A stretch of 64,000 nt of DNA. Source: Symsagittifera roscoffensis. Taxonomy: Eukaryota > Xenacoelomorpha > Acoela > Convolutidae. Positions 45,906 through 58,319 of this stretch are shown piece after piece. The position numbers were made by a program, and so were the translations under genes. The DNA lies in assembly GCF_963678635.1 (NCBI RefSeq), contig NC_087064.1, positions 25,830,189 to 25,894,188 of the forward strand, given 5' to 3'. How positions within the stretch are numbered: the stretch's first letter is position 1; each line of letters opens with the position of its first letter. The notes beneath the pieces were generated by a model, which worked only from the letters and a program-made list of their open reading frames with translations, ran no database searches and had not been told where the DNA came from.

Positions 45906-46632
45906 AGCGACGAGGAAAAAACGCCGGTGTACGAAGCGTCGACACCACAAGGCTCGCCGTCAGAACAACAGGCGCCGATATATGAGCAAAAATCACAGCA
46001 AAACAGCATAAACGATATCCTTACTTCGCACCAAAACAAACCGGAACGAACAAAAAGTACTTTTAATTCCAAATTTGACTACTTTTCTTTCTCTCCCGAT
46101 GTGAAAAATGATGGAATAATAATCAAAAACATCATCGATTCTAATAGTAAACAAACAATAAACCAAAGCTTTCATCATGGGCACAGAACAAGAATAAATC
46201 CAGGGCCATACTATGGTCCAAACAGAAGCCATAAAGACATATCATCACTATTCACCGAAACCAACTTCGCACATTACCACCCAAGTTATAACAACCGGCA
46301 CAGTTTAGTACTGTATCCTAACTATTACCATTATAACTACAACAACACAAGAGTAGGCATGAGCAGAAGTCAGTCCTACCAGCTCGGCAACAACCGGACC
46401 GCCATGGACCAGAGACGGCCATCAATTGGCTCTAACCCCATCCCCCCTCACTATTCCAACAGTGTAATCATGGAGGGGGGCGAAGAAACTATGACTAATC
46501 ATGGCTCAAATGGAATGTTGAAACCAGTTCGCATGATGAACACAGTTTCATGGATCGCTATCCCCTCACCCGGATCTACTGGGGGGCAGTATCCTCTAAA
46601 CATGCACCCCTCTCAGTCATTTTTGATCCCGA
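45906..46632 (+). CDS. Exon 5 of the unrecognised gene (Asn/Tyr/Ser-rich)
   Basis: An open reading of about 240 codons ends at a strong donor (cccga|gtaagt), again phase 1. The start is uncertain: the acceptor gaatgctcag|agc is used here, but the frame is open from 45777. It contains TPVYEASTPQG and APIYEQ, which echo HEPVYEG of exon 3, then a Tyr/His/Asn-rich stretch (YNNRHSLVLYPNYYHYNYNN) and Ser/Pro-rich sequence. No membrane segment was seen within the exon. The last 32 bases and the donor are part of the tandem duplication that follows. Downstream exons are not identified. Confidence 0.6.
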
Positions 46633-47406
46633 GTAAGTTCATAATCTTTTTTTTTTTCATCGAAAAGGATGCCTTCCATGTAAAGACCTGTATTCGGTTC
46701 TATTTAAGTTTGAGTATGACTTTTTTTTCTGCGAAAGGTTTTGGCAAGTTAAAATCAATACTAGCTTTTTCAAATATTAAATTATATCATTGCTTAAATC
46801 TCTTTGCTTTAATATTTGTCTTACATGCTAGGCACTTCACTGTTTTCTTAACATAAAATCTTGGCAGTGGAATTGTTCTTTCTCACTTTCCGTTTCTATC
46901 GTACCCGCTACTACAAATATCGGATTATTGTGTCTTACTGTCTTGATAAGAGATACTTGATCTGGGCATCACTTGTCGTTTTCCATTACCATTTTGACGT
47001 AATCTGGAATTAAATTAAACCAGCACTCTGCAGCGAACTTAGTATATTTTAGATCTCTGAATATTCAGTTCTTCCTAGTTTTGCTGCAGTTATTTTGACT
47101 TCATTGCAGCAGTTATTGTTCCAACAAACCCCTAGGAGTATGAGGGAACGAACTCTGGCCTAGGTTTTTTTTGGTTTCCCATTTCGATTCTGGTTTCCCA
47201 TTTTTTTGTTTCCCATTTTAAAGAAAGCTCTTACGGGGTTCAAGTTAAGTGTGGTATCATATAATCATATTAAAGACCGGTCAGCTGTGACAAGGATTCT
47301 GTAAAAAATTGTTGTCTCAATGTCGAAAAAGTTGATCTGAATAACTTACATGTCTACAAAAACGAGAGATTGGTAGCATAATGAGTGAGAGAGAGAGAGA
47401 GAGCTT

Positions 47407-47818
47407 CAGGGGCGGATTTAGGGGGGCAGACGCCTCCTCCTCAGGCATTCGACCCCCTCGCCAACCAAAGAGTCCCCCCTTTGGTATTATTTTTTGACAT
47501 CAGTTTTTTGCCAATCGACCCAAAAAATTTTCGTAAGGCGCTTTTGACGCCAATATATAGTAATTTTGAAGGGGAGCGCGCGCCGAAAAAAACACATTTT
47601 ATTGGTCATAATGTTCCAAAAAATGCCCAAAAACGGCTTTTTCGACCTGTTTTTTTTTTCAAAAATTTACTTGCGGCGCAAAAACTTTTCTCAAACTAGG
47701 GTTTCTTAGTGTTCTGGGAGCGCTCGATAAATCTATTTTGCCAACCTCATAAAAAGGGTCGACAAAAAATTTTAAAATCCGCCCCCTTCCCCCTCGGGAA
47801 AATCCAGATCCGCCCCTG
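47407..47818. mobile_element. hAT-type MITE, 412 bp (copy 1)
   Basis: The ends are inverted: caggggcggattta at the left and agatccgcccctg at the right. The 8-base flanks are gagagctt and gtgagctt, a target duplication with one mismatch, next to a (GA)n run. CAGGGGCGGA ends and 8-bp duplications are typical of hAT elements. No transposase; the short ORFs inside are not genes. Confidence 0.85.
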
Positions 47819-49980
47819 GTGAGCTTGCTGTCCAATTCTACTACATTTGAACGTGGTTTTAGCTACAACTCATTGTATTCTCAACTCATTTTAGCAAATT
47901 TTTATCCAATTGAACCCCCTTTCATCTACTACAAAAAAGTTGGAAATCGTTTTTTTTTAAATAACGATTTAAAAAATTTAAAGTATTTATTTTTTTGTTG
48001 TTTGTTTATTGCTTCCTTTATATTGCTGTGGTTGGAAAGTTCTGCGCTAATTGCACGGCAACCGGCGATTGTTGTTTCATTTTTAAAACACCAGAAACTG
48101 AAGGTGTAAGTAATCAAAAAATTTAATTTTCAAAAGAAATCAGTTTGCTAAACAGGACCGGATTTCAGATTTTTGAGAAAGCAAGAAAATTAAAAAAAAA
48201 AAAATTCGAATATTTTTAGTTTGACCTAATTAATTGAAAAAAAAATTTCGACGTGAATTGATACGGGCAAAGGTGGACCACAATTGCAACACATGCTTAG
48301 GTTTCAAAGTACTTTATCATAAATAGTTGGTTCTTGTCAAATAATATGACAATTTAACAATTGACTACAATTTAGGTCCATTATTGCAGTAATTTCATTC
48401 GAGTAGTGAGTGAAGTATATTTCGGGATTTTGACCTTTTGTTCCCATCTGTCGACTGTTGTCTGTGTGCAAACAGGCCTCTCGGAAAAGAAAGACGAAGA
48501 CTCTTTTTGCTTCGCTCTTGGTCTGTTAGTGTTCGACCTAATGTTGGCTTTCACTTAATCCTGATAAAATTCACTCGAAAATTATTTGCATAACTATTTT
48601 ATAAATTATATTCACAGATAAACTGTTTTCATAAGTTTGCTAAATAAAACCCTGTTTCCAATTTTGCGAGAAAGCGATGCTTCGATATTGGTGATTGTTC
48701 CGAACAGTAGTCATGGTGGGTCGTCCATCGAGTTTCACAGGTATGCAATTTAGAATGTTTGCTAGTAGCTAGTCATTTTTCGAACTTTTTTTTAAATTTC
48801 TTTTATTTGTGTCATTATTCATTTCGTAACTGTTTCAAATCGAGGCCATTTTTTGCCTGGCTTTCAACTATTGTTCTCTAACCCATCAAAACAGAGATCA
48901 ACCAGTCAAAAATTTAATATTGCGTCAAATTCTACCCATTATTATGCTGTGGCAGTTTCTGATTTTTTGCGTTTTTAAATTCCATTACATTCCTTTGAAA
49001 TTTATATTAACGTGTGGGGTGATAATTTAAAGAATTTTTTTTTCAGTTATTTCAAAATTTTTTAAATTGGCCTTAAAGTGCATTTTGAACATTCAAGGCT
49101 TCTCCCTGATATATGAGCAGTCTTATTCATTAAAAAAACTATAAAAAAACTCAAATCAAAAGTAACATTTGTTCATTTATTCTATGACTTTTGTTGTGGC
49201 CACAAGAAAGGAACTTCAAGTTCAGTTTTTTTAAACAGAATTAAGTTGTGTTTTGTATTAAATTTATTTCCAGTTGTGATTTTTTCAAAAATTGAAATAA
49301 CAGACGGAAATCTGATCAGAGTTTTTTAAAGCCAAAGTATAGAAATCGGTTACTGAAGGTCAAAATGAAAATAATTTTCTATCTGGGTGATGTTTTGTGA
49401 AATTATGAGTGTTTGGAGTTTTCATAACTGCTAATTAAGAGAAATAATTCTGGCTTACTTTCAAATTTTTATAAAAAAAAAGAACTTGTAAGCCTATGCA
49501 GCTATGGAATGTTTCTGACTTTAGCAGCACAAAAAATTATAGAACCAATGATTCAAAACTTACTGCAGGGGCGTAATCTATCAAATTTTCCTTACTAGGC
49601 GGGAATTATAATTGGAAAGCATCCTTCCGGCACATCAGTAGTGATGGCGTCCAGCAATCGTATGAGTGCGGGCTCAAATCGCATGTGCAATGCTTGTTGC
49701 GAATAGTGCGCTTGCGAATTAATCCTACCTTAGTTAACCTTGCATAAACAACATCTGGCAAGTCAACTAAAAACTTGAAAGATACCATTGATAATTTCAG
49801 GGCACTGTATAATTTTAATGGTTGCAATTACTGGCAGATACTTATCGCATTTAACGAAAAAAAATAGGTTAGAAAAAGTGTGTAAACAAAAGTTAGAAAT
49901 GACGCGTCACTCAAGAAATTTTGTAGATTCAAAGTTTTACTCATTTAGTTGTTCCCAGTAGCGCTATCGGTCATATTTTT

Positions 49981-50561
49981 GCTTGTGTATGCGAAATGCA
50001 ACTTCACCTCTGTGTAAAAAATTCAAATTTAATCTACCGTCCAGCGCGTCTGGCGTAGAAGTAATACAAGTTTGAGGCTACAAAGTCCTGAGGTTTTAAT
50101 CCGGACCGGGACTTCCTTTTTTAAACTAGAAATTTTCTGTTCTTTCGGACTATCGTCAGTCTGTTTGTCTTTGTCAACTTAGATCTCTCTCGTATCACAA
50201 ATTCTCTCTTTTTCTAGATTCAGTTTTTTTAAAATATTTTTGAATACCATTAGTGGAAGAACTTGAGTCACAAAATGCGGCGGATATTTTGTTGCATTAT
50301 TAAAAAAAAAGTTAATCAAAAATATTTGCTGTCGTTCAATGTGCACAAAAAGCCAGGCACCCTTCTTTGAAAGATCAAAACAAGTTCCACGAGGAACTCT
50401 GTAAAAAGCGTTAAAAAAATTAATCTTGAAAAAACTTCTGTTTTTCAGTTTTTTTTTGTTTTTTTTTACTTCCTTTTTTAGTTTCATGATCTTTGCTAAT
50501 TCTTGAGGGTTATGCTGTTTTAATCCTGTTGTATCACAAGTGTGCCAAGCTCAGCTGTGTA
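49981..50561 (+). repeat. Short tail and ~530-bp tRNA-headed SINE (copy 1)
   Basis: A shortened tail (aatgcaacttcacctctgtgt, to 50015) is followed at 50031 by a new head: A-box-like cgtctggcgtagaagtaatac and B-box-like gaggttttaatccggacc. Then come ttcggactatcgtcagtctg and a variable body, ending gtatcacaagtgtgccaagctcagctgtgt at 50561. This is the same family as at 15.1-16.1 kb but half as long, in head-to-tail order with a remnant. Confidence 0.65.
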
Positions 50562-50829
50562 TTAGTTTCATTATCATCTAAGATTATTGTTTAATTTTTT
50601 TGTGCTTATTTCCTAGTTTTGTAGACTTTTTTTTCAAAATTTTTTCAAAATCTATTATACATTTAAATGCGGGCTTCACTATCTCGCCATGTTTAAGCTT
50701 TTTCAACGTATTATTTTTGCATGTTTAAGCTATATCGTATATTGCAATGTTTAAGAATTTTTTTTCGATTTTCCAATTTGATTTTAGTGGTTATTTTACC
50801 GAGTTTAAGTTAAGCAGCCCAATATCGAA

Positions 50830-51946
50830 TTAGGGGTTGCGAATTTGGCCTCCAATTTTAAATGCCTGAAACATTTTAGTTAACGAGATAAGACGAGTTT
50901 TGAGATTTTTTCAAAAATTTTCAGAAATTTCAAATAACAAAATAATTTACAAAACTTGAAATTCCCAACCCTGTAGTTGGGTGCTGTCGGAGTACTCTAA
51001 GGAGTTACAAATCTTGCCTCCAAATATGACTGTTCAAATCCTTGCAGTTTTCGAGATATGACGTTTTTTGTGATTTTTTCAAAAATTTTCAGAAAACTTA
51101 TATTAATTTTTTTTCGCAAAATCTGAAAGTCCCAAACCTGTAGTTGGGTCCTGTCAGAGTTATCTCAAAGATTGCGAATCTTGCCTCCAAATATGACTGC
51201 TCAAGTGTAGTTTTCGAGATATGACGTTTTTTGTGATTTTTTCAAAATTTTTCTGAAAACTTAAATTATTATTAGTTTTTAAAAATCTGAAATTCCCAAT
51301 CCTGTAGTTAGGTGCTGTCGGAGTACTCTAAGGAGTTACAAATCTTGCCTCCAAATATGACTGTTCAAATCGTTGTAGTTTTCGAGATATGACGTTTTTT
51401 GTGATTTTTTCAAATTTTTTCAGAAAACTTAAATTATTATCAGTTTTTAAAAATCTGAAGTTCCCAACCTGTAGTTAGGTCCTGTCGGAGTACTCTCAAA
51501 GATTGCGAACCTTGCCTCCAAGTATGACTGCTCAATTCTATGTAGTTTTCGAGATATGACGTTTTTTGCGGTTTCTCCAAAGTTTTTCAGAAAACTTGAA
51601 TTATTTCTATTCTTTAAAAATCTGAAATTCCCAACCCTGTAGTTAGGTCCTGTCAAAGTACTCTCAAGGATTGCGAATCTTGCCTCCAAATATCACTGCT
51701 CAATTCTTTGTAGTTTTCGAGATGTGCCGTTTTTTGTGATTTTTTTCAAAATTTTCAGAAAGTTTAAATTAATTATTTTTCAAAATTTGAAATTCCCAAC
51801 TCTATAGTTCGGTGTTGTCAGGGTACTCTAAAGAGTTGCAAATCTTGCCACATGCGACTGCTAAACGCGACTGCTAAAATGCTTTTAGTTTCCGAGATGT
51901 GACGTTTTTCGATTTTTTTAAAATTTCTCAAAGAACTTATCTACAA
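50830..51946. repeat. Satellite array, ~166-bp monomers (copy 1)
   Basis: About 6.5 diverged monomers. The anchor ccctgtagtt recurs near 50972, 51140, 51304, 51470, 51638 and 51805 (spacings about 163-168). Each monomer has the order gtcggagtactct, aatcttgcctccaaatatga, ctgctcaa, gtagttttcgagatatgacg, ttttcagaaaactt. Open frames here on the minus strand are satellite translations, not genes. Confidence 0.9.
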
Positions 51947-52749
51947 CATGCACCCCTCTCAGTCATTTTTGATCCCGAGTAAGTTCATAATCTTTTTTTT
52001 TTCATCGAAAAGGATGCCTTCCATGTAAAGACCTGTATTCGGTTCTATTTAAGTTTGAGTATGACTTTTTTTTCTGCGAAAGGTTTTGGCAAGTTAAAAT
52101 CAATACTAGCTTTTTCAAATATTAAATTATATCATTGCTTAAATCTCTTTGCTTTAATATTTGTCTTACATGCTAGGCACTTCACTGTTTTCTTAACATA
52201 AAATCTTGGCAGTGGAATTGTTCTTTCTCACTTTCCGTTTCTATCGTACCCGCTACTACAAATATCGGATTATTGTGTCTTACTGTCTTGATAAGAGATA
52301 CTTGATCTGGGCATCACTTGTCGTTTTCCATTACCATTTTGACGTAATCTGGAATTAAATTAAACCAGCACTCTGCAGCGAACTTAGTATATTTTAGATC
52401 TCTGAATATTCAGTTCTTCCTAGTTTTGCTGCAGTTATTTTGACTTCATTGCAGCAGTTATTGTTCCAACAAACCCCTAGGAGTATGAGGGAACGAACTC
52501 TGGCCTAGGTTTTTTTTGGTTTCCCATTTCGATTCTGGTTTCCCATTTTTTTGTTTCCCATTTTAAAGAAAGCTCTTACGGGGTTCAAGTTAAGTGTGGT
52601 ATCATATAATCATATTAAAGACCGGTCAGCTGTGACAAGGATTCTGTAAAAAATTGTTGTCTCAATGTCGAAAAAGTTGATCTGAATAACTTACATGTCT
52701 ACAAAAACGAGAGATTGGTAGCATAATGAGTGAGAGAGAGAGAGAGCTT

Positions 52750-53159
52750 CAGGGGCGGATTTAGGGGGGCAGACGCCTCCTCCTCAGGCATTCGACCCCC
52801 TCGCCAACCAAAGAGTCCCCCCTTTGGTATTATTTTTTGACATCAGTTTTTTGCCAATCGACCCAAAAAATTTTCGTAAGGCGCTTTTGACGCCAATATA
52901 TAGTAATTTTGAAGGGGAGCGCGCGCCGAAAAAACACATTTTATTGGTCATAATGTTCCAAAAAATGCCCAAAAACGGCTTTTTCGACCTGTTTTTTTTT
53001 CAAAAATTTACTTGCGGCGCAAAAACTTTTCTCAAACTAGGGTTTCTTAGTGTTCTGGGAGCGCTCGATAAATCTATTTTGCCAACCTCATAAAAAGGGT
53101 CGACAAAAAATTTTAAAATCCGCCCCCTTCCCCCTCGGGAAAATCCAGATCCGCCCCTG
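52750..53159. mobile_element. hAT-type MITE, 410 bp (copy 2)
   Basis: Same element as at 47407-47818, carried along by the duplication; same flanks, two homopolymer-length differences. Confidence 0.85.
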
Positions 53160-55321
53160 GTGAGCTTGCTGTCCAATTCTACTACATTTGAACGTGGTTT
53201 TAGCTACAACTCATTGTATTCTCAACTCATTTTAGCAAATTTTTATCCAATTGAACCCCCTTTCATCTACTACAAAAAAGTTGGAAATCGTTTTTTTTTA
53301 AATAACGATTTAAAAAATTTAAAGTATTTATTTTTTTGTTGTTTGTTTATTGCTTCCTTTATATTGCTGTGGTTGGAAAGTTCTGCGCTAATTGCACGGC
53401 AACCGGCGATTGTTGTTTCATTTTTAAAACACCAGAAACTGAAGGTGTAAGTAATCAAAAAATTTAATTTTCAAAAGAAATCAGTTTGCTAAACAGGACC
53501 GGATTTCAGATTTTTGAGAAAGCAAGAAAATTAAAAAAAAAAAAATTCGAATATTTTTAGTTTGACCTAATTAATTGAAAAAAAAATTTCGACGTGAATT
53601 GATACGGGCAAAGGTGGACCACAATTGCAACACATGCTTAGGTTTCAAAGTACTTTATCATAAATAGTTGGTTCTTGTCAAATAATATGACAATTTAACA
53701 ATTGACTACAATTTAGGTCCATTATTGCAGTAATTTCATTCGAGTAGTGAGTGAAGTATATTTCGGGATTTTGACCTTTTGTTCCCATCTGTCGACTGTT
53801 GTCTGTGTGCAAACAGGCCTCTCGGAAAAGAAAGACGAAGACTCTTTTTGCTTCGCTCTTGGTCTGTTAGTGTTCGACCTAATGTTGGCTTTCACTTAAT
53901 CCTGATAAAATTCACTCGAAAATTATTTGCATAACTATTTTATAAATTATATTCACAGATAAACTGTTTTCATAAGTTTGCTAAATAAAACCCTGTTTCC
54001 AATTTTGCGAGAAAGCGATGCTTCGATATTGGTGATTGTTCCGAACAGTAGTCATGGTGGGTCGTCCATCGAGTTTCACAGGTATGCAATTTAGAATGTT
54101 TGCTAGTAGCTAGTCATTTTTCGAACTTTTTTTTAAATTTCTTTTATTTGTGTCATTATTCATTTCGTAACTGTTTCAAATCGAGGCCATTTTTTGCCTG
54201 GCTTTCAACTATTGTTCTCTAACCCATCAAAACAGAGATCAACCAGTCAAAAATTTAATATTGCGTCAAATTCTACCCATTATTATGCTGTGGCAGTTTC
54301 TGATTTTTTGCGTTTTTAAATTCCATTACATTCCTTTGAAATTTATATTAACGTGTGGGGTGATAATTTAAAGAATTTTTTTTTCAGTTATTTCAAAATT
54401 TTTTAAATTGGCCTTAAAGTGCATTTTGAACATTCAAGGCTTCTCCCTGATATATGAGCAGTCTTATTCATTAAAAAAACTATAAAAAAACTCAAATCAA
54501 AAGTAACATTTGTTCATTTATTCTATGACTTTTGTTGTGGCCACAAGAAAGGAACTTCAAGTTCAGTTTTTTTAAACAGAATTAAGTTGTGTTTTGTATT
54601 AAATTTATTTCCAGTTGTGATTTTTTCAAAAATTGAAATAACAGACGGAAATCTGATCAGAGTTTTTTAAAGCCAAAGTATAGAAATCGGTTACTGAAGG
54701 TCAAAATGAAAATAATTTTCTATCTGGGTGATGTTTTGTGAAATTATGAGTGTTTGGAGTTTTCATAACTGCTAATTAAGAGAAATAATTCTGGCTTACT
54801 TTCAAATTTTTATTAAAAAAAAGAACTTGTAAGCCTATGCAGCTATGGAATGTTTCTGACTTTAGCAGCACAAAAAATTATAGAACCAATGATTCAAAAC
54901 TTACTGCAGGGGCGTAATCTATCAAATTTTCCTTACTAGGCGGGAATTATAATTGGAAAGCATCCTTCCGGCACATCAGTAGTGATGGCGTCCAGCAATC
55001 GTATGAGTGCGGGCTCAAATCGCATGTGCAATGCTTGTTGCGAATAGTGCGCTTGCGAATTAATCCTACCTTAGTTAACCTTGCATAAACAACATCTGGC
55101 AAGTCAACTAAAAACTTGAAAGATACCATTGATAATTTCAGGGCACTGTATAATTTTAATGGTTGCAATTACTGGCAGATACTTATCGCATTTAACGAAA
55201 AAAAATAGGTTAGAAAAAGTGTGTAAACAAAAGTTAGAAATGACGCGTCACTCAAGAAATTTTGTAGATTCAAAGTTTTACTCATTTAGTTGTTCCCAGT
55301 AGCGCTATCGGTCATATTTTT

Positions 55322-55903
55322 GCTTGTGTATGCGAAATGCAACTTCACCTCTGTGTAAAAAATTCAAATTTAATCTACCGTCCAGCGCGTCTGGCGTAGA
55401 AGTAATACAAGTTTGAGGCTACAAAGTCCTGAGGTTTTAATCCGGACCGGGACTTCCTTTTTTTAAACTAGAAATTTTCTGTTCTTTCGGACTATCGTCA
55501 GTCTGTTTGTCTTTGTCAACTTAGATCTCTCTCGTATCACAAATTCTCTCTTTTTCTAGATTCAGTTTTTTTAAAATCTTTTTGAATACCATTAGTGGAA
55601 GAACTTGAGTCACAAAATGCGGCGGATATTTTGTTGCATTATTAAAAAAAAAGTTAATCAAAAATATTTGCTGTCGTTCAATGTGCACAAAAAGCCAGGC
55701 ACCCTTCTTTGAAAGATCAAAACAAGTTCCACGAGGAACTCTGTAAAAAGCGTTAAAAAAATTAATCTTGAAAAAACTTCTGTTTTTCAGTTTTTTTTTG
55801 TTTTTTTTTACTTCCTTTTTTAGTTTCATGATCTTTGCTAATTCTTGAGGGTTATGCTGTTTTAATCCTGTTGTATCACAAGTGTGCCAAGCTCAGCTGT
55901 GTA
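55322..55903 (+). repeat. Short tail and ~530-bp tRNA-headed SINE (copy 2)
   Basis: Duplicate of 49981-50561; head at 55373, tail ending 55903. Confidence 0.65.
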
Positions 55904-56171
55904 TTAGTTTCATTATCATCTAAGATTATTGTTTAATTTTTTTGTGCTTATTTCCTAGTTTTGTAGACTTTTTTTTCAAAATTTTTTCAAAATCTATTAT
56001 ACATTTAAATGCGGGCTTCACTATCTCGCCATGTTTAAGCTTTTTCAACGTATTATTTTTGCATGTTTAAGCTATATCGTATATTGCAATGTTTAAGAAT
56101 TTTTTTTCGATTTTCCAATTTGATTTTAGTGGTTATTTTACCGAGTTTAAGTTAAGCAGCCCAATATCGAA

Positions 56172-57690
56172 TTAGGGGTTGCGAATTTGGCCTCCAATTT
56201 TAAATGCCTGAAACATTTTAGTTAACGAGATAAGACGAGTTTTGAGATTTTTTCAAAAATTTTCAGAAATTTCAAATAACAAAATAATTTACAAAACTTG
56301 AAATTCCCAACCCTGTAGTTGGGTGCTGTCGGAGTACTCTAAGGAGTTACAAATCTTGCCTCCAAATATGACTGTTCAAATCCTTGCAGTTTTCGAGATA
56401 TGACGTTTTTTGTGATTTTTTCAAAAATTTTCAGAAAACTTATATTAATTTTTTTTCGCAAAATCTGAAAGTCCCAAACCTGTAGTTGGGTCCTGTCAGA
56501 GTTATCTCAAAGATTGCGAATCTTGCCTCCAAATATGACTGCTCAAGTGTAGTTTTCGAGATATGACGTTTTTTGTGATTTTTTCAAAATTTTTCTGAAA
56601 ACTTAAATTATTATTAGTTTTTAAAAATCTGAAATTCCCAATCCTGTAGTTAGGTGCTGTCGGAGTACTCTAAGGAGTTACAAATCTTGCCTCCAAATAT
56701 GACTGTTCAAATCGTTGTAGTTTTCGAGATATGACGTTTTTTGTGATTTTTTCAAATTTTTTCAGAAAACTTAAATTATTATCAGTTTTTAAAAATCTGA
56801 AGTTCCCAACCTGTAGTTAGGTCCTGTCGGAGTACTCTCAAAGATTGCGAACCTTGCCTCCAAGTATGACTGCTCAATTCTATGTAGTTTTCGAGATATG
56901 ACGTTTTTTGCGGTTTCTCCAAAGTTTTTCAGAAAACTTGAATTATTTCTATTCTTTAAAAATCTGAAATTCCCAACCCTGTAGTTAGGTCCTGTCAAAG
57001 TACTCTCAAGGATTGCGAATCTTGCCTCCAAATATCACTGCTCAATTCTTTGTAGTTTTCGAGATGTGCCGTTTTTTGTGATTTTTTTCAAAATTTTCAG
57101 AAAGTTTAAATTAATTATTTTTCAAAATTTGAAATTCCCAACTCTATAGTTCGGTGTTGTCAGGGTACTCTAAAGAGTTGCAAATCTTGCCACATGCGAC
57201 TGCTAAACGCGACTGCTAAAATGCTTTTAGTTTCCGAGATGTGACGTTTTTCGATTTTTTTAAAATTTCTCAAAGAACTTATCTACAAAGAAATTCAAAA
57301 AATTTTGAAACTACTAACTTGATGAAGATACAACCTTATTGTCAGCGTACACCCAGGCGTCTCAAATCTTGCCTCTTATTATGAATGCTCAAACCCTTTT
57401 AGTTTCCGAGAAAAGACGTTTTTTTTTTTCAATTTTTTTTTTCGGGAATCTCAGGTTTAAAAAATTCACAAAATTTTGGATTCCTAACCCTATAGTAGGG
57501 TGCTCTCAGGGAGTCTCAGTGGTTGCAAATCTGGCTTCCAAATTTCTCCAGAGGCCCATTAAGTTTTCGAGATGAGGCTTTTAAAATGGGAATTTAAAAA
57601 ATACCAACCCTGTAATTGGGTGCAGTCAGAGTACACTAAAAGTTTGCAGATGTTGTTTCCAATATATGCGGTTTTTTTCATGAGTTGTAG
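56172..57690. repeat. Satellite array (copy 2) and its downstream remainder
   Basis: It repeats the 50.8-51.9 kb array to 57288. Two to three more diverged monomers follow, with anchors ccctatagtagggtgctctc near 57488 and ccctgtaattgggtgcagtc near 57606. The original array therefore extended to about 57.7 kb, and the duplication breakpoint fell inside it. Confidence 0.85.
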
Positions 57691-58319
57691 AAAAATTTCC
57701 AAGCGCCGAAGGTGCGTTAATTGCTAGTTCTTTTTATTTGTTTTTGAAAATGTAAAAAAGAAAATCGTTGCCATTATTGTTTTTGCCATTTTGTATTAAA
57801 AAATTTTGATGATTTTTAGTAGAAATTGTGGACATTGTCTTAGTAGAAATTCTTTTTGATTGGAAATTTATAGTTGTTTTTGATCTCTTCAGAGTAAGTG
57901 GTTTTAACTTGTTGAATTGGTTTTGGCTAAACCAGTTTGATTTTCTAATTACACGACTAAAAGACCCAATCGTTCCCCTGCTTTCAAATTTTTGGCTCTT
58001 TAGAGCGATGAACGAATTTCAGCCAAGCCTGTTAACACACGAGATGGCAAGTGTGTTGCAAACCGGTATTCGACATTTAATTAACTTCAGTTCTCCTAAC
58101 CCGTTTCACTAATTAACTTCAGAAACATTAACTTTGTTCTCCAATCTACACGTGCGTCTTGGTGCAGTACACATGTTTACTGAGAGCATTTCGTTCAACG
58201 TTCTTTTAATAGAACAAATATTCACTTTTTTAAGAGTCGATTAACGTTGTTCAGACTCTTATATTGGCCGTATTGTTTTTTTGTTTTGTTTTTTTTTCAC
58301 AAAAAGTCAGTTTTGAGTT
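57691..58319. other. Gene-free stretch with one weak exon-like piece
   Basis: At 57990-58065 a good acceptor (tttggctctttag) precedes a GC-richer stretch ending at aaccg|gtattc. The stretch is open in two frames, so no reading can be chosen. Nothing else recognised. Confidence 0.25.

Larger units (their letters stand above)
46601..51946. repeat. Tandem duplication, copy 1 (5,346 bp)
   Basis: The unit starts in exon 5 (catgcacccctctcag) and ends inside the satellite array (cttatctacaa). The next copy begins immediately, so the junction joins satellite to exon sequence, with only aa shared between the two breakpoints. Identity to copy 2 is near complete; the differences I found are mostly homopolymer lengths and a few substitutions. 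Confidence 0.95.
51947..57288. repeat. Tandem duplication, copy 2 (5,342 bp)
   Basis: Second copy of the unit. It starts with the last 32 bases of exon 5 and its donor, and continues past its end into further satellite sequence (gaaattcaaaaaattttg). Differences from copy 1 include one A fewer in a run at the MITE, one T fewer in the run near 51994, and Asn/Lys-type substitution a/c near 55577. Confidence 0.95.

Noticed and set aside
47819-48109. 96-residue hydrophobic ORF present in both duplicated units
   Set aside because: Its identical repetition comes from the segmental duplication, not from selection. The codon content is that of AT-rich DNA and the start is GTG at the edge of the MITE.
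50179-50487. 102-residue Lys/Phe-rich minus-strand ORF in both units
   Set aside because: Lies inside the SINE body; composition reflects poly-T and poly-A runs.
51447-51689. 80-residue minus-strand ORF, repeated at 56789-57031
   Set aside because: Translation of satellite monomers; the internal repetition of the peptide follows the ~166-bp period.
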